NCBI GenBank assembly: GCA_029264225.1
Contig: JARICB010000432.1
Span: 1-5,585, forward strand
DNA: 5,585 nt
Direction of reading: 5' to 3'
Source: Nocardioides sp.
Lineage (GTDB): Bacteria > Actinomycetota > Actinomycetes > Propionibacteriales > Nocardioidaceae
Shown: positions 1 through 5,585 of the stretch, piece after piece
Position numbering within the stretch: the first letter of the stretch is position 1
Layout of the letters: each line of letters begins with the position of its first letter
Position numbers and translations under genes: made by a program
Notes under the pieces: generated by a model
Databases searched by the model: none
Told to the model about the DNA's origin: nothing
Seen by the model: the letters and a program-made list of their open reading frames with translations, nothing else

Positions 1-995
<995 letters not shown>

Positions 996-1040
996 CCAGT
1001 TTTCCGCACTGCGCCGCGGCGTAAGTGGGGCAACTGCCCA

Positions 1041-1071
1041 AGATGGCCCCGGACCTGGTCCGGGGCCATCT
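1041..1071 (+). terminator. Intrinsic terminator of tuf
   Basis: A perfect inverted repeat: arm AGATGGCCCCGGAC (1041-1054), loop CTG, arm GTCCGGGGCCATCT (1058-1071). The 14-bp stem has no mismatch and is followed by GCATTT, a weak T-tract as is common in high-GC Gram-positives. It lies 46 bases after the tuf stop and before the next gene, so it should separate the highly expressed tuf transcript from the downstream operon. Because the sequence is palindromic it could also act on the opposite strand, though no minus-strand gene ends here. Confidence 0.88.
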
Positions 1072-1102
1072 GCATTTGGCGACTTCCTCAGGGTTCGGCC
1101 AT

Positions 1103-1108
1103 TACGCT
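1103..1108 (+). promoter_or_regulatory. Candidate -10 element for the GMC oxidoreductase operon
   Basis: TACGCT fits the actinobacterial -10 pattern TAnnnT. Its last base lies 7 nt before GTG 1115, so transcription would be expected to begin at the start codon itself, giving a leaderless mRNA. This agrees with the absence of any Shine-Dalgarno-like sequence between 1085 and 1114. A possible but poorly spaced -35-like TTGGCG lies at 1076-1081. This is a pattern match only, and such hexamers occur by chance. Confidence 0.4.
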
Positions 1109-1114
1109 CACCGT

Positions 1115-2518
1115 GTGCGACACGACGTGATCATCATTGGTGGAGGGGTTTCCGGGCTCGCCTGGGCCCGTGACCTGGCGCTGGCCGGCATGAAGCCGCT
1201 GGTCCTCGAAGCAGGGAACCGTTACGACAAACGGACCTATCCCCGCACCGAACTGGACGGCTCGGCCCAGCTCTACTGGGGTGGAGGTGTCGAGCTCACG
1301 CAAGATGCAGCGATCGGTATCTTGCGGCCCAAGGTCGTAGGCGGTGGATCGATCGTCAACCAGGCGCTCATGGACCGCTTCGACGACGTTGCCCTCGATG
1401 ACTGGCGCGCCGACTCGGGCATCGACTGGTTCAGCGCTGACGGCATGGATGAGTGGTACACCCGGGCCGAGGCAGCGGTCGCGATCAACACCGTTCCCGA
1501 GGAGTATCGCAATCGCAACGCGGAGATCTTCGCTGAGGGGTTTCGGCGTAACGGCTACGTCTCCGCGCCGTTGCGTCGCGCCCAGAGTGATTGCCACTTC
1601 GAGGACGGCAACTCCTGCGTGGAGTGTCTGACCGGATGTCGAATCGACTCCAAGCAGTCGAGCGCCATCACCGCGCTGCCCAAGGCGGAGGCAGCCGGCG
1701 CCACGCTGATCCCGCAGGTCGAGGTGCTGCGCATTACCGAGCGTGCCGACCACGTCGAGATCACCGGACGCTACAGCGTCGCTAGTCCCCGTGCGGGCGA
1801 GATCGAGGTGTGGCACGCCGACCGGATCGTGCTCGCCTCCGGAGCCATCGGCAACACCCGGCTGCTGCTGGCCAGCGGCTACCAGGAGCGGTTGCCGGCG
1901 TTGGGCACCGAGTTCTACGTCCACCCTCAGTACATGAACTTCGGGGTCTTCGATGAGCCGGTCAACGCGCACCGCGGCCCGCTCCAGAGCTACAAGTCGG
2001 CCGATCCGGGGTTCCGCCGTCAGGGCTTCAAGCTCGAGAACGTCTATGCCGGGCCCTCCTCCGTCTCGCTGCTGATGCCGGGCTACGGCCGGGCCCACAT
2101 GGCGAAGATGCGCTCGATGCCCCACTTCGGCTGCATCGAGGTGTGCGTGCGAGACACGAACCCGGGCCGCATCCGGCTGGGCAAGGGTGGCGTCACCCTG
2201 GTGGACAAGAAACTCAATGCCGAGGACCGACGTCGCCGTTCGGCCGGGATGACGGCAATCCGCAACATCTTCGTCTCGATGGGAGCCCGCAACATCATCG
2301 AAGGCGACGTCGGGATCGGCCTGCACCTCATGGGCGGGTGTCGCATCGGTAGCGACCCCTCCACGTCGGTGGTCGACCCGGAGTTTCGTCTGCACGGGAG
2401 TTCGCGCATCCATGCCGCTGACTCCAGCGTCTTCCCGCACGCTCCGGGGATCAACCCCTCGCTTACCGTGTCCGCCCTCACGATCAGGGCCGCAGCCGGC
2501 ATCGTGAAGGAGGCCTGA
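1115..2518 (+). CDS. FAD-dependent GMC-family oxidoreductase (putative alcohol oxidase/dehydrogenase)
   Basis: A flavoenzyme of the glucose-methanol-choline family, 467 residues, expected to oxidise an alcohol to an aldehyde or ketone. The N-terminus shows the Rossmann FAD motif GGGVSG (residues 9-14, G-x-G-x-x-G) with the ribose-binding acidic residue in LEAG (E32). The flavin-binding segment GGGSIVNQALMDRF follows. A cysteine cluster, C160, C168, C171 and C175 (CX7CX2CX3C), precedes DSKQS. The C-terminus carries the GMC signature HLMGGCRIG with H404, then SVFPHAPGINPSLT with N447, matching the catalytic His/Asn pair of cholesterol and choline oxidases. GTG 1115 is chosen as the start because it lies just before the FAD-binding strand. 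Longer starts at 1025 or 1043 would translate the terminator hairpin into a non-conserved extension. There is no signal peptide or Tat motif, so it is probably cytoplasmic. The gene is followed at once by a small-subunit-like gene and an aldehyde dehydrogenase. The substrate (fatty alcohol, sterol, sugar or other) is unknown. Confidence 0.9.
   Translation: MRHDVIIIGGGVSGLAWARDLALAGMKPLVLEAGNRYDKRTYPRTELDGSAQLYWGGGVELTQDAAIGILRPKVVGGGSIVNQALMDRFDDVALDDWRADSGIDWFSADGMDEWYTRAEAAVAINTVPEEYRNRNAEIFAEGFRRNGYVSAPLRRAQSDCHFEDGNSCVECLTGCRIDSKQSSAITALPKAEAAGATLIPQVEVLRITERADHVEITGRYSVASPRAGEIEVWHADRIVLASGAIGNTRLLLASGYQERLPALGTEFYVHPQYMNFGVFDEPVNAHRGPLQSYKSADPGFRRQGFKLENVYAGPSSVSLLMPGYGRAHMAKMRSMPHFGCIEVCVRDTNPGRIRLGKGGVTLVDKKLNAEDRRRRSAGMTAIRNIFVSMGARNIIEGDVGIGLHLMGGCRIGSDPSTSVVDPEFRLHGSSRIHAADSSVFPHAPGINPSLTVSALTIRAAAGIVKEA
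2506..2513 (+). promoter_or_regulatory. Ribosome binding site of the small-subunit gene
   Basis: GAAGGAGG, a near-complete Shine-Dalgarno sequence, ends 6 bases before ATG 2520. It lies inside the last codons of the GMC gene. It supports ATG 2520 as a genuine start and implies that this small protein is deliberately translated alongside the oxidoreductase. Confidence 0.85.
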
Positions 2519-2519
2519 C

Positions 2520-2927
2520 ATGGAGAAATTCACCGTGACCAAGCGCCAGCGCAAGGGTCTGCTGCGCCTGGGCGACGTCGTCGTCCCCGGAGACGACGCG
2601 TTGCCGTCGTTCTCCGACTCCGGATGTGCCGACGGCATCGACCGGATGCTGCCCTACATGCACGAGGGCGACCGCGACTCCCTCCTGATGCTGCTCTATG
2701 CCTGTGCGGTTCTGCCGCGCTCGGTGATCCGCGGGGTCGTTTCCCTGGCGAGTGGATCCGACCGGGCTCCGGCGCCGCTGGCACCGTTGCTGCGGATGGC
2801 CAACATCGGGATCAAGGGCGTCGTGTGCAGCCTCTACTACTCAGACATCGTCACCGGCCCGCGGCAAGGCCAGATCCACCGAGCCATCGGTTGGGATCCC
2901 ATCATCGTTGAGAGGAATGACCCGTGA
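2520..2927 (+). CDS. Small protein resembling gluconate 2-dehydrogenase subunit 3, putative GMC partner
   Basis: A 135-residue protein starting one base after the GMC stop, behind a strong ribosome binding site. The pattern LLRLGDVVVPGDDALPSFSD (residues 14-33), followed by an acidic GCADGIDRMLPYM stretch and a hydrophobic helix-rich middle (LLMLLYACAVLPRSVIRGVV), recalls the small subunit (subunit 3) of gluconate 2-dehydrogenase-type GMC complexes. In that family a short helical protein is encoded next to the flavoprotein and supports its assembly or activity. Those relatives usually carry a Tat signal; this one does not, which matches the GMC gene having none. The C-terminal motif IGWDPIIVERND also looks distinctive. 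The family assignment is by pattern and position, not a search. The conservative reading is a conserved hypothetical partner protein. It overlaps the aldehyde dehydrogenase gene by 4 bases (GTGA), implying translational coupling. Confidence 0.65.
   Translation: MEKFTVTKRQRKGLLRLGDVVVPGDDALPSFSDSGCADGIDRMLPYMHEGDRDSLLMLLYACAVLPRSVIRGVVSLASGSDRAPAPLAPLLRMANIGIKGVVCSLYYSDIVTGPRQGQIHRAIGWDPIIVERNDP
2910..2916 (+). promoter_or_regulatory. Ribosome binding site of the aldehyde dehydrogenase gene
   Basis: GAGAGGA ends 7 bases before GTG 2924 and lies within the end of the preceding gene. It supports the overlapping GTG as the start. Confidence 0.65.
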
Positions 2928-4456
2928 GCACGTTGAACGAGGCGCCCGGACTTGCTCGCGGCATCGCCAGCGCCCGCGTCGAAGGCGCCATCGAGCGGGC
3001 CCGGGACGGGGCTGGATCGCTGGCGCGGCTCAGTGTCACGGACCGGCTTATTCACCTGGCCAAGCTTCGCGAGGTGATCCTTGCTCGCCACGAGGAGATC
3101 CTCGACGCGATCTGTACCGAGACCCGCAAGGCACGCTCGGACGTGCTCATGTCGGAGGTCTTCGGCGCGCTCGACGCCATCGGTTGGCTGGAGAAGAACG
3201 CGGGCGACGCCCTGGCCGACGAAAAGATCCCCACGCCGCTGACGTTGATGGGCAAGAAGTCGCGGGTCTACTACGAACCGCTCGGTGTCATGCTGGTCAT
3301 CTCGCCGTGGAACTACCCGTTCTACCAAGCGGTCGTCCCGATCGCCTTCGCGCTGGCGGCGGGCAACGCGGTGGTCTACAAGCCGAGCGAGTGGACGCCG
3401 TTGCCGGGGTTGATCGAGGAGCTCCTCGAGGCTGCCGACGTGGCCCCCAACTGGGTTCAGATCGTCCAAGGTGGCGGCCAGGTCGGGGCCGACCTGCTGG
3501 CCCAGGGGCCCGACAAGGTGATGTTCACCGGCTCGACGCGCACGGGCAAGGCGATAATGGCCGCAGCGGCCGAAATGCTGATCCCGGTCGAGCTGGAACT
3601 GGGGGGCAAGGACCCCATGATCGTCTTCAACGATGTCAACGTGGTGCGTACGGCGGCCGGGGCGGCCTTCGGGGCGCTCACCGCGGGTGGCCAGTCCTGC
3701 ACCTCGGTGGAGCGGCTCTACGTCCAGTCCGGCATCCACGACGAGCTCGTCGACGAGCTGGTGCGCCAGGTGCGGACGATGACCCCCGCAGACGGGCCCA
3801 ACGGGGAGCTCGCCCCCATGATCACGCCCTTCCAGACCGCGATCGTGGCCGATCACCTCACCGATGCACTCGAGCGGGGTGCGCGACTACTGACGGGGCA
3901 GGAGTGGGACCGGGTCAGCGACACGATTCCACCACTGGTGGTGGTCGACGTCCCCGCCGACTGCAAGCTGGCCACCGAGGAGACCTTCGGTCCGGTCGTG
4001 CCGGTGCTGCGCTTCGAGACGGAGGCCGAGGTGATCGCCGCGGCCAATGCCTCGTCCTACGGACTGACGGCGAGTGTCTGGTCGGCCGACGACGCGCGCG
4101 CCGACCGGGTCGCCCGGGCGCTGCGCTGCGGTGGTGTCTCGATCAACAACGTGATGGCAACCGAAGCGACGGCGGGCTTGCCGTTCGGTGGCGTCGGCGA
4201 GTCCGGAATGGGTCGCTACAAGGGCGTCGCCGGGCTGCGCTCGTTCTGCAACGCCAAGTCGGTGATCATCGACAGCGACGGCACCAAGCTCGAGGCCAAC
4301 TGGTTCCCCTACGACGCCAAGAAGTACGGCCTGTTCGTCAAGATGATGCAGGCCTGGTTCACCGACTCGCCGGTCAAGGTGGCCAAGTTCGGCGTCCTCG
4401 GAACCAGGCTGGAGGGATACACGCAGAAGTTGGCCAGCAGGAGACGGGGACGCTGA
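2924..4456 (+). CDS. NAD(P)-dependent aldehyde dehydrogenase
   Basis: A 510-residue member of the ALDH superfamily that oxidises an aldehyde to its carboxylic acid with NAD+ or NADP+. All catalytic elements are present: SPWNYP with oxyanion-hole N130, YKPSEWTP with K153, cofactor-loop FTGSTRTGK (G203 to G208), general-base E225 in ELGGK, nucleophile C259 in GGQSCTS (34 residues after E225, the canonical spacing), and E353 in EETFGP, which contacts the nicotinamide ribose. The short N-terminus before the Rossmann domain and the overall pattern lean toward the class 3/coniferyl or fatty aldehyde type. The C-terminus extends about 70 residues beyond SGMGRYKG and is rich in aromatic and basic residues (WFPYDAKKYGLFVKMMQAWF), perhaps for membrane or partner contact. 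The start is GTG 2924, overlapping the upstream stop by 4 bases. It probably consumes the aldehyde made by the upstream GMC enzyme. Exact substrate is unknown. Confidence 0.95.
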   Translation: MSTLNEAPGLARGIASARVEGAIERARDGAGSLARLSVTDRLIHLAKLREVILARHEEILDAICTETRKARSDVLMSEVFGALDAIGWLEKNAGDALADEKIPTPLTLMGKKSRVYYEPLGVMLVISPWNYPFYQAVVPIAFALAAGNAVVYKPSEWTPLPGLIEELLEAADVAPNWVQIVQGGGQVGADLLAQGPDKVMFTGSTRTGKAIMAAAAEMLIPVELELGGKDPMIVFNDVNVVRTAAGAAFGALTAGGQSCTSVERLYVQSGIHDELVDELVRQVRTMTPADGPNGELAPMITPFQTAIVADHLTDALERGARLLTGQEWDRVSDTIPPLVVVDVPADCKLATEETFGPVVPVLRFETEAEVIAAANASSYGLTASVWSADDARADRVARALRCGGVSINNVMATEATAGLPFGGVGESGMGRYKGVAGLRSFCNAKSVIIDSDGTKLEANWFPYDAKKYGLFVKMMQAWFTDSPVKVAKFGVLGTRLEGYTQKLASRRRGR

Positions 4457-4457
4457 C

Positions 4458-5180
4458 GTGAGTGACCCGCTCCGCCCGCCGCGGCCCCACCACAAGCTGA
4501 CCGCGGACGGTCGACGTATGCAGGAGGTGTTGACCTACTCCCGTCGCGGGAGTCGGTTCACTCCCCAGCAGGCCGAAGGCTGGGCGGCGCACCAGGGTGA
4601 CTGGGTGATCCCCGACGAGGCGGTCGATCGACCCGACTTCGACCTGTCGACCTGGTGGCCCCGAAAGGCGCCGCTGATCGTCGAGATCGGATCAGGCATC
4701 GGTGAGGCCACCGCTGCGCTCGCCGCGGCTCGCCCCGAGGTCAACATCTTGGCCTTCGAGGTCTGGCGTCCCGGCGTGGCCGACTCGCTGTGGCGGGTAG
4801 CCCAGGCGGGGGCCGACAACGTGCGCTTCTGCGGGGTCGATGCCGTCTGGTCCCTGGAGCACCTGCTCGCTCCCGAAAGCCTGGCGGAGCTCTGGACCTT
4901 CTTCCCCGATCCGTGGCACAAGACCAAGCACCACAAGCGACGGCTGGTGAGCGCGGCCAACGCTGCGGTGATGGCCCAACGGCTCCGTCCCGGAGGGGTG
5001 TGGCGCCTCGCCACCGACTGGGCCGACTACGCCGAGCAGATGATCGAGGTGCTCGACGCGGAGCCGAGCCTGACCGGGGGCCGGGTGGAGCGGTGGGCCG
5101 ATCGTCCACTTACCCGCTTCGAACGGAAGGGCCTGGAGCAGGACCGGTCCATTACCGACCTGACCTACACCCGGATCTGA
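4458..5180 (+). CDS. trmB: tRNA (guanine-N7-)-methyltransferase TrmB
   Basis: A SAM-dependent class I methyltransferase that forms m7G at position 46 of the tRNA variable loop; 240 residues, within the usual family range. The N-terminal TYSRRGSRFTPQQ matches the family's arginine-rich entry segment. The SAM-binding glycine loop is EIGSGIG (residues 76-82), followed by AFEVWRPGV at the second strand. The family hallmark FFPDPWHKTKHHKRRL begins at about residue 148 and includes the catalytic-region aspartate D151. The C-terminal RPLTRFERKG (TRFE at 219-222) is another TrmB signature. The start GTG 4458 is one base after the aldehyde dehydrogenase stop, with a modest GGGGA (4446-4450) as ribosome binding site. 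It is probably co-transcribed with the oxidation cassette, though an internal promoter cannot be excluded. There is no obvious functional link to the upstream genes. Confidence 0.96.
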   Translation: MSDPLRPPRPHHKLTADGRRMQEVLTYSRRGSRFTPQQAEGWAAHQGDWVIPDEAVDRPDFDLSTWWPRKAPLIVEIGSGIGEATAALAAARPEVNILAFEVWRPGVADSLWRVAQAGADNVRFCGVDAVWSLEHLLAPESLAELWTFFPDPWHKTKHHKRRLVSAANAAVMAQRLRPGGVWRLATDWADYAEQMIEVLDAEPSLTGGRVERWADRPLTRFERKGLEQDRSITDLTYTRI

Positions 5181-5184
5181 CCCC

Positions 5185-5211
5185 GGGCGGGGCGCTGAGC
5201 GCCTGGGGCCC
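5185..5211. terminator. Candidate bidirectional terminator between convergent genes
   Basis: The 38-base gap between two converging stop codons holds an imperfect G/C hairpin: core GGCGC (5191-5195), loop TGA, GCGCC (5199-5203), extended across an internal loop by GGGC (5185-5188) pairing with GCCC (5208-5211). There is no T-tract on either side, so termination strength is uncertain. The position between trmB and the RDD-family gene is what makes the call plausible. Confidence 0.45.
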
Positions 5212-5218
5212 TGCCGAC

Positions 5219-5585
5219 TCAGCCCTTACCGAGCAGGCGAGCGCGCAGGGCGGCATCGCGTGTGAAGCGGTCCAGGTCACGCTCGCGGCGGGTGGCGAGG
5301 ACGGCTGCCAGGAAGTCGGTAGGTGTGGTCCCGGGCGGCGGTGGGGGAGCGACGTAGGTCGAGACCTGCTCTGCGAGCTGGGAGCCGAGCTCGTGGCGAG
5401 TCGCAGGGTCGAGTGCCGGCGCGCGAGCGAGGAACTGTCGCACGGCCAGCGCGAGGCCCGTCGGCAGGCTGGCCAGATCGGCCGAGCGCGCCCAGGGCAC
5501 CAGGTGCGCCGGTAGCAGGGCGGGTGGAGCGAGGTGGAGACTGACCCGCTCCCGCACGACATAGGTGCCGGCGGCGTGGTCGCCG
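5219..5585 (-). CDS. RDD-family membrane protein, C-terminal part (5' end outside the window)
   Basis: The minus-strand frame enters at the window edge and ends at TGA (5221-5219) after about 121 codons. The first visible residues are GDHAAGTYVV, the conserved last element of the RDD domain (typically GDRxAGTxVV), so the transmembrane helices lie beyond the window. What remains is a hydrophilic tail: VSLHLAPPALLP, a stretch around ALAVRQFLARAPALDPATR, the proline run APPPPPGT, and an Arg-rich end (RRERDLDRFTRDAALRARLLG). RDD proteins are small multi-helix membrane proteins, some linked to ion transport. Tails of this kind are, from memory, seen in actinobacterial RDD genes located near SpoIIM-like, DUF58 and MoxR ATPase genes; whether those follow here cannot be seen. 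The apparent GTG at 5557 is internal. The gene converges on trmB. Confidence 0.82.
   Translation of the reverse strand, partial: GDHAAGTYVVRERVSLHLAPPALLPAHLVPWARSADLASLPTGLALAVRQFLARAPALDPATRHELGSQLAEQVSTYVAPPPPPGTTPTDFLAAVLATRRERDLDRFTRDAALRARLLGKG

Noticed and set aside
1025..1114. 30-codon N-terminal extension of the GMC protein from GTG 1025 (or ATG 1043)
   Set aside because: It would translate the tuf terminator hairpin, and the GMC family starts just ahead of the FAD-binding motif, which GTG 1115 provides.
1088..2638. 516-codon open frame on the minus strand opposite the GMC gene
   Set aside because: Shadow of high third-position G/C in the real gene. The translation is low complexity in style (His/Arg/Asp/Val-rich), has no recognisable motif, and runs opposite a gene with complete family signatures.
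2837..3856. 339-codon minus-strand open frame opposite the aldehyde dehydrogenase
   Set aside because: Compositional shadow with no motif, no plausible ribosome binding site context and no neighbour on that strand.
3929..3941. Palindrome CCACCA-C-TGGTGG in the aldehyde dehydrogenase gene
   Set aside because: It encodes Pro-Pro-Leu-Val-Val in a strand of the enzyme and arises from GC-rich codon choice. There is no regulatory context.
2752..4461. 569-codon plus-strand open frame overlapping the aldehyde dehydrogenase in another frame
   Set aside because: Arg/Gly/Pro-rich translation typical of an out-of-frame GC-rich shadow. The ALDH frame carries every catalytic motif.
4537..4553. 7-bp perfect hairpin ACTCCCG-TCG-CGGGAGT early in trmB
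   Set aside because: It encodes the conserved TrmB segment YSRRGS, so coding constraint explains it. It is short and too far into the gene to suggest attenuation without further evidence.
5323..5544. Plus-strand open frames over the RDD-family gene
   Set aside because: Arg/Ala/Gly-rich shadows. The minus strand carries the recognisable GDxAAGTYVV element and a coherent tail.

Overview
The window comes from a high-GC Gram-positive bacterium (Actinomycetota). The EF-Tu fragment, strong G/C bias at third codon positions, GTG starts and tightly overlapping genes all point that way. From memory of EF-Tu sequences, the C-terminal two thirds look most like the Propionibacteriales/Nocardioidaceae (Nocardioides, Aeromicrobium type). 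That placement is an inference, not the result of a search.

Layout. (1) Positions 1-995 hold the 3' part of tuf (EF-Tu), cut by the window edge and closed by a perfect 14-bp-stem hairpin terminator (1041-1071). (2) Positions 1115-4456 hold three same-strand genes packed end to end: an FAD-dependent GMC oxidoreductase (start reassigned to GTG 1115), a 135-residue protein resembling the small subunit (subunit 3) of gluconate 2-dehydrogenase-type enzymes, and an NAD(P)-dependent aldehyde dehydrogenase. Spacing is +1 nt and then a 4-nt overlap. (3) trmB (tRNA m7G46 methyltransferase, 4458-5180) follows the aldehyde dehydrogenase with a single base between them and is probably read from the same transcript. 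(4) After a short G/C-rich hairpin region, the convergent minus-strand gene (5219-5585, cut by the edge) encodes the C-terminal part of an RDD-family membrane protein.

How the genes may work together: the GMC enzyme and its putative small partner would oxidise an alcohol to an aldehyde. The aldehyde dehydrogenase would oxidise that to the acid. None of the three shows a signal peptide, so the module is probably cytoplasmic or peripheral to the membrane, unlike the exported gluconate/sorbitol dehydrogenases whose subunit layout it echoes. The substrate cannot be read from the sequence. The points most worth a second look are this compact alcohol-to-acid cassette, the four-cysteine cluster in the GMC protein, a non-canonical G5 loop (AAA in place of SAL) in EF-Tu, and a probable leaderless start for the operon. 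I saw no CRISPR array, insertion sequence, tRNA or rRNA.
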